A stretch of 64,000 bases of DNA from Tetmemena sp. SeJ-2015 (GCA_027382625.1 JAJKFJ010021837.1:40146-104145); one strand, 5' to 3'. Counted from the stretch's first letter, positions 1-13,081 are shown. Program-made: numbers and translations. The notes: generated by a model from the letters alone, not told the origin.

Positions 1-923
1 AATTTAATTTTAATATAAATTATGAATTTTTTTATATTTAAATAAAGACACTTGAGCTTTTATAAAGCGTACTTCAGCAATAACAAAGTTAAATTACTTA
101 TAAGGTCATAAGATCAATGAATCAAATCTTAGAGTGAATAAATATAACAATCAATTTATTGGATAATCAATTGAGTATCTTATTTCATTTATCAGTTTTG
201 ATAAAGATAATTTATGAAATTTGAAAGAGAATAAAAATAAAGAACCTTATGTGGTCTCATAAGAATTATAATAAAAAACTTTTTTTTATAGATGAAATGA
301 GTGAATGAAGAGTTTGCAAATTATTTGTCATCACTTGGAGATTTGTGGATAATATTTTAATCCATAATTATATAACTTTTTATTGCTTTATCACAAGTTG
401 AAGAATAATCAGAATAAAAGGTACGTTATCATATTTATACTCAATAAATTATTTTAATTAAAAATTCATTTTAATTAAATCCCATTATTTATAAAAATAA
501 AATGGAAATATTTTATAAATTAATTTGTTTTAATAAAATGTCAGAGGTACATAAAATAATAAAAGTTGAAATTGATATCCGATTTTACGAGCAAAATATT
601 TGTATTTATACTGAACTATGTAAATATATTATATTTGAATGACAGACAAAAGCTTGAAGAATATATATTATGGAAACAATCAAACCTCTAGAACTTTTAA
701 TAATTATATAATTAAAATGTAATTTACTAATTCCTTTAAATTCATAATTATTGATATTTAAGGTAGAGCTCCTTCTTTAAATTATAAATCTGGCTCTTTG
801 AAACCTAAAAAAAAATTTATTCAGAATTTTAATATTTGTTTCAAATCTCACCTTTCTACAATTTTTTTTATTTACTAAAGAAGCATTAAATTAGATCAGT
901 TATAAAATTTATTTATAGTTTAA

Positions 924-1511
924 TTGATAATTTTAGTTTTGAACATAAGTCACGTTGTGATTTTCGTGATCAAAGAATTAAAAAGCAGTCCTTCTCGTCG
1001 AAACCTTAAATCTTTTACTTTCGGAATGACCTTTATCCAAAAATACTTGAGCAATTTAGAAGAAAATCAAAAACAAATTTATGAGGAAATCTTTTTTAAC
1101 TCCTAGTTAGTAAAAAACATTTTCAAAAGATTTAGAAGAGAAGAACTAGAGACTGAATATAAAACTATGAAAGGCGTACAAAATTTAAACAAAAGTATCA
1201 TTTATGATCAATTTGTTAAATCTATGTTCAATCCCCTCATGAAAATTACAAGATCTTTATCAAATAAATAGGTTTCTCGCATCTTAATAGATCAATAGTA
1301 AAAATTCTAATATAATTTTTATATATTATAAATGAGTACCTAAGAATTATCCTAACTCATTTCAGATAATTTAATCCGGATAAGAAAAAGAGCAACAATA
1401 GTTTAAATTATATCACAAAAATGTTTATTGGCAATCTTAAAAAATATTATTTATCTGCTGGTCTTATTACAAAAATTATCAAATAATACTAAATATTTTT
1501 TATTTTTATGA
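924..1511 (+). CDS. AT-rich open frame (195 codons, TAA/TAG=Gln), 3' part of an unrecognised gene
   Basis: The frame is open from ATG 924 to TGA 1509-1511 if TAA and TAG are read as Gln; with the standard code it would stop at 1104. The product is Lys/Ile/Gln-rich with no domain I recognise. A diverged copy of this stretch, including the words SSxSRRN and a later NYP segment, lies at 16.6-17.56 kb, so the two are paralogues. Sequence upstream (about 40-140) is also copied at 15.2 kb. No pointer-flanked IES is needed. It may be a germline-limited gene or a decaying copy; function unknown. Confidence 0.45.
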
Positions 1512-2217
1512 AATTTTAACTATATTTTTCATTATTTGTTAATTATTTCATTCATAAAGGATAATCGATTTGATCCTTTTTCCTTTTTGCACATTTAATT
1601 ATGGGATGAGATGAATACAATTAGTGAATTGGCATATTCGAACACAATTATATATATATATATATATGTTCATTACTGCTGTATGATATTTTGAATGAGC
1701 ATCTGCTTCATTTTTTTATTTCATAATTCCATTTTTGTCTTAGTGTCTCCAAACTCTGAAACTACAAAGTTATTTCAGAATTATGTTTTGCTCTCACATT
1801 ATATTTGGCTTGCACTATTCCATCTCAATGTTTTAAGTTCATGATTGTGGATTAACTTCTTTCAGGTCCAAGAAATGATTGCTAGTCTTCTCTCTTTTTT
1901 TAAGAATTAGTGCATAAATATCACTATTAGCCATTGAAAACTACACATTTTCTGTAAAATCTTTAGCTAAACTTATAAATAATGCTCAAACTGTTTTTAG
2001 AGAATAAAGGTTTCTTACTATAATTATCTAGAACCATAATTTATGAAATTAGGGTTAGTTTTGATCCACGGGTTGTAAATTTTATCTTGTCTTCCATTCT
2101 TTGTATTTTAAGAATGAAATTACTAATAATAAAAATTAAATTACTTTAGTCTTCTCTCTTAATTTATTTGGATTATCATATATTAATATTATACCCATTT
2201 TATAAATTCATTGTTAT
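1512..2217. other. AT-rich stretch without a supported gene
   Basis: I see no convincing coding segment on either strand. It contains a short TA dinucleotide run near 1651-1668. Confidence 0.5.
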
Positions 2218-2744
2218 GGGGGAGGGGCCTTTCACGGACAACAATTTGAAAATAAAAAGCAAGCATGCAGATTTAATTTTGCTCCAATTCTTCATTTTAT
2301 ACAGGCCAATTAGATAATCTACGATTCAAGATTTAATCCTAAGTTAGTCATTTAGGTGAAGATAATTTGTAAGGAAAAACTATCTTTTAAAATTTTTACT
2401 TAACTATTGTAAAAATATTTTTAAATGGATTCTTCATATAATTAGCGATATGGTATATTGTAGTATTAGTCCCTAAATGATGGATTAAGCTTTGGCTTTT
2501 AAAAATATTGCTTTATTTCAAGAATGCCTTTGAATTTTTTTCCTATAGAGAAGAATATAGAATAAAAGTAAGTTGCTCCTAATAATTATCCCACATAAAA
2601 ATGACTAACTTAAGGTTAAATTTTGAGATAGTAGATTATCTAATTGGGCTGTATAACATTAAAAATTAGATTTAGGAGCAAAAGTTACAATATATGCTTG
2701 AGCTTTTGAGGTATAAGTTCTAACTTGCAGGAAAGGCATCCCCC
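2218..2744. mobile_element. G-run inverted-repeat element (MITE-like), copy 1
   Basis: The left end reads GGGGGAGGGGCCTTTC and the right end GGAAAGGCATCCCCC. Subterminal sequence is also inverted: a Gln-free AT-rich arm near 2290-2330 matches the reverse complement near 2640-2690. It belongs to the same family as the elements at 7.6, 12.5 and 55.9 kb. It has no coding capacity, so it is probably non-autonomous. Confidence 0.7.
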
Positions 2745-2749
2745 GTTGC

Positions 2750-3470
2750 TACTTTTAAATATGTGGAATTAAGGAAGTTAGCCGAATTATAAAGTAACCC
2801 CGAAACGCATAGTAAACTCGATTATAACGGGTGTAGCCGTGCACAATAAATACTTGTCAGCCATCACGTCAGTTAATCAGTGATCACGTCACTTTAGGGG
2901 GATGAAGAGAGGATCCCTTGTGGTATTTGACTTTTGACTCCTCAGTCAGCTCTCAATCTCAGAACATATGAATCTATGGCCTGAACTGGGGGAAAACCTC
3001 AAATCCGACTTTGATTAGACATGGTAAAAGGGAAATAAATAGCTACAGGCTTACCAAATTGAATAGACAAGGATGACTCTATGATATTAGACGATCACCA
3101 TTAAGTAACATGGGCAGCGCATACATACACCAGTGGTCCTCACATGTGCGCCTTAAATATGATGCAAGCCTGTTAGTACTACTGTAATTTAATCTTACAT
3201 CTAAGCCACCAGGTTCCCTTGAAGATTTCTACAGCAACCATTGCTCCTTTTGAGGATCACATCACTCCTTCAATGGGAAGTCACTAATCTATGGCCAAAA
3301 GGGTACAGATTTAAAATTCGTACAGTTCTAGCAAGCCTTTGGGATTCACCACAATCCACGCATTCCTCAATTAGATAAACTCTACCACTTACTATTGAGC
3401 AATGGCCACTTGATCTCCCTAACCTCGCAAAGCCAACTATGATGCAACGTCATGGGCCTTAAATTTTAAC
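2750..3470 (+). repeat. 0.7-kb GC-richer dispersed repeat, copy R1
   Basis: This block is clearly richer in G+C than its surroundings. Collinear words are shared with the reverse complement of 38,650-39,365, for example GTCAGTTAAT-CAGTGAT, TACCAAATTGA-TAGAC and CCACGCAT-CCTC. It has no long open frame and no recognisable rRNA or tRNA core. A related shorter copy at 52.2 kb is flanked by a target-site duplication, so the family is mobile. SINE-like is the best description I can give. Confidence 0.65.
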
Positions 3471-4686
3471 TTTTTAATTAAAAAAATACTTTAATTATGA
3501 ATTATTAAAAGAATACTAAAGAGGATTAAGACTTTCTAATTGAAGAAGAAGTATATTAGATTATTTAATTGAAAATGAATTAATTATGGTAATTAAGTTT
3601 AGTATAATTTTGCCTGTGCTAAATATATTAAAAATATTAAGAGAGAATTAATTCTGCTCAAAGCTCCTAAAATCATGAAATAAATTGCAAAATATACAGG
3701 AGATAGAGAAAGCAAAGAATTCACCCTTTAAGAGCATAAAGGTGTCAATAAAATCATTGAGTTTCTAAATTACCTCTTGAAAGATTGATAATTATCAGAA
3801 GGCAAACTATAGAAAAAATATAATTACTTTTTAGAAGTAAAATTTTATGAATGACTATTTTCTCTAAATTTTATGTGAAAAAAGTAATTTAAAAATTAAT
3901 AATTTTTATTGATAGACAACACTCTCATAATTTCTCTAATTTCAAAGTTGAGCGATAATTAACAAAGATTTCTAAAATTATAAAGTAATAGCATGCCAAT
4001 TAGGGTACAACCAACTTACTTATTCATTTATATTCTTTTATCACATTTATATTAGTATAAAAGAATAAGTTAATTACAAAAATAAATATATTAAGCCCAA
4101 TAGATTTAATATAGCTGAGAATTTATTTAATAAAGAATTAATTTATAAATAAATAAAAGTTTATTTTAATAGTCTGATTAAAAGTGCCTCATATAAATAA
4201 TAATTGTGCTTCTAGATCTAGATTAATTTTTTAATTTTTATATTCTCTCAAAATTAGAAGAGAACTCGTTTAGTATAATTTACTAGAATTGTGAGGAATA
4301 CGAAATCATAATTTTCTGCTGATGAAGGAAGATACAGATATTTATTTTTAGAACTGACTTCAAGCCTCATTTTTCACTTATCTTTATTTTAAAAATTCAA
4401 TTTTATTTAAATTGTCTATTATATTAACTTTAAATATGTATTTTTTTTAATTTTTACTTTTTTTAATTTTAGCAGTTATTTTTTATAAGCTAATTATGGA
4501 ATTAGTAAAAGTATAAATAGTCCGAGGATCAAAAAATGTTTATTGTTATCATTATAAGATAAGGCAGACAGAATCTTGATTCTCAGTAATTGTTTAAAAA
4601 ATTATGTTACTGCAAAAATTATAAAGAATAGAGAGTTGTCTGCAAAAATGTAGATAGAATAATTAGCAAGTGTGATCTATACTTGA

Positions 4687-5214
4687 ATGAGATATACTCT
4701 ACATAGCATAAGTAGAGATGATTATATTAATGAAAGTCCATAAAGGCTTTTTTATTAGCTAAAAGTTGATTATGAATAGACTGATCTCTAAGCATTAGAG
4801 AAGGCTACTTATATTTTAATCCAAGGTACAAGATAGATAAATGCCTTTTATAATAAATTTAATTAATATAAGACACTTTTTATACAGCATGAAATTAATT
4901 TGATCTATTAATTCGATTACTTTAATTATTTTCGATAATCTGTTTTAATTGTTGAAATTAGAAGCAAACAACGCTCAATATTGTATGATTTTATTTAATT
5001 CTTAATTATAAATAGTTATAGCATTTTAAACTCCATTTTATAATTCTAACTGTTGGAAATGGGTCAATTTTTTGACTATTATTTTCTCAAAATACACAAT
5101 AAATAATTAAAGAATTCAATTTCATTTATTGATATGATTGTTACATATTTTATCTTTACTGTTCACTAATTTATAGGAATTAATAAATCGAAAAGAAAAC
5201 AAAATTTCTTGTGA
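4687..5214 (+). CDS. AT-rich open frame of 176 codons (TAA/TAG=Gln)
   Basis: The frame runs from ATG 4687 to TGA 5212-5214 with many in-frame TAA/TAG codons used as Gln. An unbroken frame of this length in about 75% A+T DNA is unlikely by chance for a one-stop code, but not impossible. Another open stretch in a different frame covers about 4,500-4,721 and one follows at 5,215-5,340, so this is probably one exon of a larger gene. The product is rich in Phe, Tyr, Ile and Gln and looks helical. No family recognised. Confidence 0.4.
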
Positions 5215-5549
5215 AGAATTCATTGCAAATTTTAGTAATTTTAATGAGATTAAGCTAAAGAATTATTTTTAAAATCCTCATTTGTAGAGCTCATTCAGGA
5301 ATTTAAATAATTCGATTTAGGGAATGTTAAAATTTTTCTGAATGGTTGTTTCCAATTGTAAATCATAGAAACAATAAGAAATTATAATCATTGTTTAAAA
5401 TGGAGATACCTATATTAGATATTGAAATATCTCAGTTTTATAGACAGTAGCAGTAATTTATTAAGTTTACTAATTATTTTGAGTTATAAGCAATAAAATT
5501 AAATAAGGGACTATCAAGGAATTATTATTAAAATATTTTAAAAGGCAAA

Positions 5550-6076
5550 ATGGAAATAAATGAATCAGAAATTTAGGCTTAAATGAATGACCTCAAAGAT
5601 AAAAACTCCTCTTAATAGACAGATGAATAAGTCAGTACATTTTTAGAAAGAGTAATCAATAATTTAAACTTGCATGGATCCTAAATATCTGAGCAGTTAC
5701 AAGTAAGCAGCAAAGTTTTGAGCCTTTTTATATTAAGAAGTTCATTTTCATTTCTTTTTAATTTTGTCTATGAATATTTTGCTTTTAGGTAGATATCTTA
5801 GAATAAATCTTACATTTCACTATGTCGAAGCAGCGAAGAAAAATATTTGAAAACCTTGAAAATGAATCTCTGAAAGTTATGAAGGTCATGAATTAATCCT
5901 CAAACTCTCATAAAGTAAATTTATTGATATGAGTTTAGAAACTTAAAAGTAAGAAAACTCAAAATATTTAAATTAAAGGACATCATAATCAATTGATTCA
6001 ATCTCTGGTTTAAAAAAAAATAAAATGCTTTGCATTGAGTAATTAAATAGGAAATGTATAGTTTAACAAAATATGA
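5550..6076 (+). CDS. AT-rich gene start with three exons (germline-type gene)
   Basis: Exon 1 starts at ATG 5550 and ends at 5702 (51 codons, MEINESEIQAQ...). A GTAAGC...TTTTAG intron covers 5703-5788, exon 2 is 5789-5914, a 24-nt intron GTAAAT...TTTAG covers 5915-5938, and exon 3 runs to TGA 6074-6076. All three exons stay in frame after splicing and use TAA/TAG as Gln. The gene at 14,090 also has a first exon of exactly 51 codons that begins ME and ends in Q before GTAAG, so the two may be relatives. Coding pieces continue at about 6,430-6,770 and 8,220-8,777. Function unknown; no IES seen. Confidence 0.45.
5703..5788 (+). other. Candidate spliceosomal intron (86 nt)
   Basis: GTAAGC donor and GCTTTTAG acceptor. 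Removal keeps the flanking Gln-code exons in frame. No pointer-like direct repeat spans it. Confidence 0.45.
5915..5938 (+). other. Candidate tiny intron (24 nt)
   Basis: GTAAAT...GTTTAG, a multiple of three, but it contains an in-frame TGA that splicing removes. Confidence 0.4.
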
Positions 6077-6429
6077 GTTAATCACTCATCTCTAAAGTGA
6101 AATTTAATTCACTATTTATTGATTTTATTATCCTTATTCATTGGTTACACCCTTTCCATAGTTAATTTAATAATTAAAATTTTTTAAATGTAACCATATT
6201 CGCATTTATATATAAAAATTTTGGTTTTATCTATTAAATCGATTCAATTAGCTTATTTAATTATTTTATAAGGGAAAAAAACGGACATTAAGATCCTTTG
6301 ATTTTGATTTATAAATTTCATTAAAAAAATAAGATTGACTTACATTTATTGGGTTTATTAAGTAACTGAGTAGCCTAATAATTGGAGGCTATTAACTCTA
6401 TCTTAATGAACAATTTTAATAATTAATCA

Positions 6430-6770
6430 TAATCTATGATATTTATGAAGAGGAAAGGAGATATTTATATTAGGAAGAATTCTTAGACTCTATTCTCTCA
6501 TTTTATTAGTAAAATTAGGACATTGATTCTTAAGAAAGTGCTAAGTTTGCTCTCAAAGTCATTTTCAAAATCTTGAACTCCATTCCTTTCTAAACAAATT
6601 GATACAATTATAAATTATAATCAGAATTTTATGCCAAGTTTACAAGAAAGAATTCAGAGACTTAGATCATTCTATAGGCAAAAAACTCAGAGTTATAGTT
6701 ATCAAGCTACATCTCGAAAAAATTAAATATTTTTAAATTTTTCCCTCCTTTCTGTTAAAGGCCCTTTTGG
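6430..6770 (+). CDS. AT-rich coding pieces continuing the 5.55-kb gene
   Basis: Two adjoining open stretches (TAA/TAG=Gln) are seen. One reads ...YEEERRYLYQEEFLDSIL... and ends at a TGA near 6,600. The next starts near 6,610 in another frame (...SEFYAKFTRKNSE...). The soluble, helix-like composition suggests real exons of the gene begun at 5,550, but I could not place the joins. Confidence 0.3.
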
Positions 6771-7476
6771 AAAAAACCAAAAACGAAGGAAAAAAGGGGA
6801 AAAATATTTCAAAATTATGGTTAAAATTATTTTAAATAAGCGCTCCTTTTTGTCCTGAGTATTGCTACAAAAGAATGTTCAAAAAGTGTAATTTTACTTT
6901 ATTAAAATTTCCTAATTGTAGCGTTATTTTTGGACTGCAACACGCCAATCATGGCTTGAAGTTTCAGAAAAATGACGAAATAAAGTGGTTTGCTTACTAA
7001 GGGAAGCTGGCTTTTCCTAGTCTAGTTACCAATATAAAAATTAATCATATAATGTTTAAACTAGTTATTGAAAAATTTACACTAAAATTTCTGAATGTGA
7101 TGGAACAAGTCTAAAGATAATATTAAATTATTTACAGGATTATGTAAAGTAATTTACACTTGAAATTCTGCACAGTTGGACAAGTCTCAGTTAATATTAT
7201 TAATTTAATGTAGTTTTTGTCTTAATTGATAAAGGAATCAGAAAGTTAATATACTTTGGAAGCTATTCGCTCATTCAATTGAGTCTTCCATTCAATCAAG
7301 CTTTTATATTTTATAATGTCGATAATTAAGTTTGGATAAATTTAAGTATCTTATTTTTCAATTAAAATGGATCAAGGGTTGATTTTAAAAAAAATAATTT
7401 ACTATTTTATTATCCTAATATAAAAATTATTATGCAATTATTATTTTTAAACTAATTATTAATCAGAACTTGGACT

Positions 7477-7595
7477 AGAAGTGGAGAATTAAAAGCCATT
7501 TTAAAACAATTATGCTTATAAAATATGAGTAATGTGCTAGCGTTTGCAATAAAAGCACTTCAGGATAAATATCATACTGATACAAATAAAAAGAT
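7477..7595 (+). repeat. 119-bp direct repeat, left copy
   Basis: This 119-bp block recurs nearly unchanged at 8,087-8,205. The two copies bracket the G-run element at 7,596-8,086. Confidence 0.9.
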
Positions 7596-8086
7596 GGGGG
7601 GGCCTTTCTCGACAGTAAATTTTATAATGAATAAGTAAGTAATACTAAAATGCTTTATAGGCTAATATTTGTCTGAAATCTTCATAGAGATTATTCGATA
7701 ATTAAGCTTTAAAATTTCAATCAATTTGTCTGTCAGAGTCAGATGCATCTAAATAAAATCTATATTTCAAGCTATTTATTAGCTAATTGAAAATAAATTA
7801 AAGTTAAATTTTTAAATAGTGCAACATTATTATTATGACATTGTTCATGCTTAAGGCCATAGAATTTTAAGCTGAAATAATTGTAGATTAGTCCTATTAA
7901 TCATGAATTAAATTTGCAGGTAATATTTTTTGCTGCACTATGTAAAAATTTAACTTTAATTTATTTTCCAATAGCTAATAAATAGCTTGAAATATAGATT
8001 TTATTTAGATGCATCTGACCTCTGACCGACAGAATTAGGATTGAAATTTAAAGCTTAAGTTGTTCGAATACACCTCTATAACTGGA
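7596..8086. mobile_element. G-run inverted-repeat element, copy 2, right end truncated
   Basis: The left end GGGGGGGCCTTTCTC is intact. The internal arms are long inverted repeats: about 7,660-7,820 matches the reverse complement of about 7,910-8,075. The expected terminal CCCCCC on the right is missing. Instead a copy of the left flank begins at once. Confidence 0.75.
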
Positions 8087-8205
8087 AGAAGTGGAGAAAT
8101 TAAAAGCATTTAAAACAATTATGCTTATAAAATATGAGTAATGTGCTAGCGTTTGCAATAAAAGCACTTCAGGATAAATATCATACTGATACAAATAAAA
8201 AGATG
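8087..8205 (+). repeat. 119-bp direct repeat, right copy
   Basis: Near-identical to 7,477-7,595. It is far too long for an ordinary target-site duplication, so it points to a recombination or repair event at the element. Confidence 0.9.
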
Positions 8206-8219
8206 ATATACTAGAGCTT

Positions 8220-8777
8220 AGGATACATTAAAGTAAGCTTAAGTTCTATTTTATCTGAAGAGGATGAAAATTATGCAAGAGTATTATCCGTTCATTACAG
8301 ATTTCTCAAAATATTTTTATTTTTGTTCTGAAAAGCCTAAAAGAAGGGGACTAATCCCACTTCTCCTATCCTAAAAGGTAGTAAAACTATATAATAAAAA
8401 AGGTAATTTTCCTTAATTATTTATTTTAGCGTTTATAGAGATCTCTCTCCGCCCCAGCATTCTCAAAATCTTGAATTCCAAAGTGGTATTAGAACTAAAT
8501 ATACTTGATTCTTATTCTAAAAACTTAGTTTTTGGCCATTTATGAAAAATAGAGGCTGGCATCACTATACTTATTTGGAATCAGTAATTAGTAAAGTAAT
8601 TGATTAAGAGGTTAATAGAGGATGAGATAGAGATAGCTAGGATTCTTCAAAATTAGGGAGATTCAAATCCATATGAAAAAAATAAACACTATTATTTAGA
8701 ATCGATACACAATGCTCTTTAATTGTACAGTAAATATCTTCCAACTCGACTTTTTTCTTATATGATTGTAGACCAAT
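8220..8777 (+). pseudogene. AT-rich coding fragments cut off by a transposon end
   Basis: Several open stretches (TAA/TAG=Gln) succeed each other, including ...LSSILSEEDENYARVL... near 8,240 and ...NPYEKNKHYYLESIHN... near 8,660-8,720. A GTAGTA...TTTTAG intron is possible near 8,375-8,430. The last frame runs directly into the TBE-like end at 8,783. It is probably the 3' part of the 4.5-6.8 kb gene, interrupted by elements. Confidence 0.3.
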
Positions 8778-8782
8778 AGTAT

Positions 8783-9030
8783 TAAACCTCATAATATGAT
8801 AAGAAAGTGAAAATAAGTTGTGTATAATTAATTTCTGTATTAATTCTTATATCAGAAATTAAAACGCGAAATTACTAAAAAAATAATGACATGTTTTATC
8901 TCAGTTTTATTTTGAATCTAAGGTATTGATGCTGTCACTCTTATCAGTAATCAAGCAACTTATGGAATCCAATACTCAGTGATCTGAGATTGAGGAAGCA
9001 TGTAAAAATCAGAGAATATGAAATAAAATA
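8783..9030. mobile_element. TBE/Tc1-like short element, left end only
   Basis: It starts AAACCTCATAATATGATAAG and continues like the ends at 11.8, 36.3 and 50.0 kb. Internal sequence at 8,940-9,020 matches 49,830-49,920. No right end is found downstream, so the copy is truncated. Confidence 0.65.
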
Positions 9031-10550
9031 GGTTAAAATTAAGGAATATTAAATATTTATAAATCAATTAATTATTATGAATACGATAATTTTAAAGGTG
9101 TGAACTTCCCCTTCTCTCTCTCTCTCTATGGTATTATTCATAAAAATTGTATTTACTATACTCTAGAATAAGTATACATTTAATGATTTTTTTGCCGCAT
9201 TCCTAAAGAAAAATCACTGCTACGGAACGTTTTAATGGAAAAGAGAATTCAAATTTAATTAAATATATTCTTTAGAGTCCTAGTATGCAAATTAATGCAA
9301 TGAAAGTTTTCACGCCATACTTTGAATCTATTAAATGAGCAGAATGAATGCAATTAAATATAGGCAAAGGAGTTTTTTAAAATATGAGTTGCCAATTTTT
9401 CGTCTCTAAATCTATTTGTGCGTGTATTTCAATTTTAGATTCATTAATCCCATTTATTGATTAAGCACAACTTATTCCTAATTGTATAAATTTTTTGATA
9501 TTTTAATACTTAAATTATATATTTTGTGTTTGTATGCCAAAACAATAATTAAGCTTATCTAGAGTTCCTATGATGATAAAGCGTGGACGTTGTTGGGAAA
9601 TAGAAATAACAACGGTAAATTTATCAAACATCTGGAGTTTATATCTATTTTATTTAAAGTTTAAATCTTGAGCATATATTACAAAAATTTATTTATATTA
9701 TAAATAATGGGAAGATATTTTTAATTTATCTATTTATTTTAATTATAAAATGAGAAATTATAATTATAGGATTAATACGAATGGAAAATTTGGGGTAAGG
9801 ACTATACAATTAAGTATAAAGAAGGTGGATAAAAGTCGGGTTGCCTACTAAAAACTGTAGAGAAATTAAAATAATACGAATTAGTTTCGAATTTCAGTAA
9901 TTCATAAATTTTATTGATTAAGCAATTTCACAAATAAATGATATAATGATAATCGCTCTATCAAAATCATAAATTCAAAAAATAGAAAGATTCTGATACT
10001 TTAATAAAAGTGAAAATCTAGCAAATTATAAAATCGGCAAGGATAAATAAAGGAAGTGACTACGGAGAAGTAGAATGGTCCAGCCAATATCATAAACTTT
10101 AGCAGGAATTCATCAATTGCAGGGTCTAATTAAATTGAAATAGCAAAAAATCAGATAATATAGAAAACTATAAATTATAATGATTTGAGGGAGTTCCTTA
10201 AAATTTATTTTTTTATTAATCAATGATCTTCTTTTCGTATTCATCTTATAATATAAAAGTTAAATATACTTTAGATTATTGAATCATATTTCTGTAATTT
10301 TATGATTTTTTAAATTCAATTTAGATAAGATTTTATGAAAGGCTTTTGAAGATCTTGATTTTTAATCGCCATTTTAAGCTCGTTCCTTCCTTGCTCAGCT
10401 CTTGTTCACGTAAATAATTAAAAATTAATGATTTCTAACGGAATTAATGAGTAACCTTGTACGAGTATAAAAGTTACATTCATAATAATTAAAGAACAAA
10501 TTAAGATACATCTTTACAAATAAAGTTTCAAATGGTTGTGGAAACACTCA
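9031..10550. other. AT-rich stretch without a supported gene
   Basis: It contains a CT dinucleotide run (9,112-9,127). No coding segment or repeat family was recognised. Confidence 0.45.
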
Positions 10551-10559
10551 TCCAATAGG

Positions 10560-11025
10560 AAAAAGGAATCCAATAGATCATCCTCGCATCTAAACTTGTA
10601 ACCTGTCCGATCTTTTGACTCTGACTAGACAAAGTTAAGCCAAAAAATCCTCTGTTGATGTCAATTATTGTGAGAATGGAGAAAAAGGTTTAAGCAAAAT
10701 GGTAGGTCAACGACACCAGCGATGTTTTATGACAGTTTCAGATGACATAGATAAAAAAATTCAATTATCTAGTCGAAATTAATATTCTGCAAAGGTTAGG
10801 GATCCAATGTGGGAGAAGTGTTTTTATCGCACGACTTCATGGCCCACCAATACCTATGCTCACTTCAATTAAACTCTTAACACTGTTCACATACTGATTA
10901 CTCAGCTATATCGCTTCCAGAGGGGTGAGCCAAACCTTGCAATTAAGTAATTGCCAACTAATTTCTTCTATCTCAGCCAAGCCTACTTTGGTTCCTCGGG
11001 TGGGTTCTAGATTTTAACTTTCTAA
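10560..11025 (+). repeat. 0.7-kb GC-richer dispersed repeat, copy R2 (partial, diverged)
   Basis: The 3' part matches the reverse complement of the 38.65-kb copy (CTCAGCCAAGCC..., ATCGC-TC-AG, TCTAGATTTTAACTTTCTAA). The 5' third of the family is missing or too diverged to align by eye. Confidence 0.55.
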
Positions 11026-11843
11026 TTTTTTCTCTTATAAGCTTCTCTTGAAAATATAGTAAGATAAAAATAAGTTAAATATATTTATTTAAAAGCAAGG
11101 AATTTTAGATTAAAGCAATTTGTTCACAAATTATGAAGAATAACTTTTGATAAAACAAAATAAGTGAAGTGAATCGTGGCCTGTATCAAACTTAATTTTA
11201 TGTAGCCAATTTCATAAAAAAGAACAGCATCAAGAATAAATATGACATAAAATGTGATAATTTTTAGCTATTAAATAAAAAGATTAGATTTTAATTAAAT
11301 TTAGACACCCCATTGTTCAATCATTGATCTCTAAAGAAATTCAATTAAGCATTAAAGTTTTAATTATATCTTTAAACGTTATATTATAAACCAATAGATA
11401 TTAGTTTAAATCATTATTAGCCAATCACTGATCTCTAATCATTATATCTCAATCACATCTCTAATTAAGTATTGGGCTTTCATTCTTATTCTTACAACCC
11501 ACGATTCACTTCACAAATTTCATTTTATAAATTTATTTTTAAAACTTTGAAAAAGTAATCCTACATTAAAATATTCAATTCCTGAATTATTTGATCATTA
11601 AACTGATTCATTTTTTTAAATTTAATTTAATTTGATATGATCTTTTTTTATTTATCAATAATAAATTAGGGATATATTAATGCAATAATTTGTAGAATTG
11701 AATAAGATCCTGAAAGCTTATTTTAAAATATTTTATAATTCTAAAGCAGCTCAAAATCTGAAAGAGATTGTAAAACTATAATTAAGGAAAATAAGAAAAT
11801 TCTAAAGGAATTCTTGCGATTGAATAAAAAAATCAAAATATTT

Positions 11844-12133
11844 TAAGAAAGTGAAAATAAGTTGTGTATAATTAATTTCTTTATTAATACTTATAATCAT
11901 TGCGTGTCAAAAGCGAAATTACTCAAAAATAACTACACATCCTATCTCAGTTTCATTTTGACTCTAAGGTATGGATGTATTATCTAACAATAAGTTATCA
12001 GAAGTCAAGGTCACCTTCCTAGAAGACTTTAGATTGCCTGTTTAGGGTTAAAATTTAGCATGATTATGAGTATTAATAAAGATAATTAATTATAAACAAC
12101 TTATTTTCACTTTCTTATCATATTATGGGGTTT
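11844..12133. mobile_element. TBE/Tc1-like MITE, both ends present (about 290 bp)
   Basis: The left arm AAGAAAGTGAAAATAAGTTG is the reverse complement of the right arm, which ends CTTATCATATTATGGGG. It has no open frame. It is an internally deleted relative of the transposase-bearing element at 36.3 kb; the right half also matches 49,925-50,055. The outer end AAACCCC resembles a ciliate C4A4 telomere unit. Confidence 0.75.
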
Positions 12134-12474
12134 TAAATGTTGTCAAAATTCTGGAATCTTATGCGCAAGAGCTTACAGAAATCAAAAACTTAATATTTTC
12201 TAGATATTATAAAGAGATCATTTCCAGACTCATTAATTTATTTGAATATTATGAGCTTCTGAAAGACTTTCCCTAATCATGAATTAAATTATTTTTTATA
12301 CATTCAAATTTTATTTTTGAGTTTTAAGCTTTATAAGTAAAAGTAAAATATAATGTTTCTTCCTTTTTCATAAATTCTAATTTTATCCATGTTTTTTTCT
12401 TCTAATATCCGATTGTTTTAATTTTTATATGAAATTTCATCATATTAAAGATTTTTTTTGTGCTTAAAACTTAT

Positions 12475-13081
12475 TGGGGGGCCTTTCCTCTACAGTAAAG
12501 TTTTATTATGAATAAAGTTAAGAAAAAATAACTTAATAGGACAGTTTTTGCTCCTAGATCTAATTTTTCTAGTTATAGAAACCTGTTCGAACTTCTTAGG
12601 CTTCAAATTTTAATCCTAATTCAGTTAGTTAGAAGTCAGCTGCAACTAAATAAAATATATATTTAAATCTATTTTTTAGCTATTGTAAAACAAACTTAAA
12701 GTGCAATTATTTAATAGTGCAGCATTTTGATATTACCAAAAATTAATTAATCATGATAAAGGTATTAATACTACAATTTCTCAACTCTATTTCTTTGGGA
12801 TTATAGCTGAAGCATGTTATGTGTTAAAAAAAATACTGCACTATTAAAAAATTACACTTTAAGTTTGTTTTACAATAGCTAAAAAATAGCTTAAAATATA
12901 AATTTTATTTAGGTACAGTTGACCTCTAACTAACTGAATTAGGATTAAAATTTGAAGCTTAGAAGTTTGAACAAGCCTTTATAACTAGAAAAATCTGATT
13001 TAGAAGCGAAAATTATCCTAAAAAGGTATTTTTTTAAACTTGATTCATTATAAAATTTAACTGTCGAGGAAAAGCCCCCCC
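12475..13081. mobile_element. G-run inverted-repeat element, copy 3 (complete, about 607 bp)
   Basis: The left end is GGGGGGCCTTTCCTC and the right end GAGGAAAAGCCCCCCC. The arms are extended inverted repeats of about 200 bp. The flanks carry AAACTTA on both sides, a probable 7-9 bp target-site duplication. Non-coding. Confidence 0.85.
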
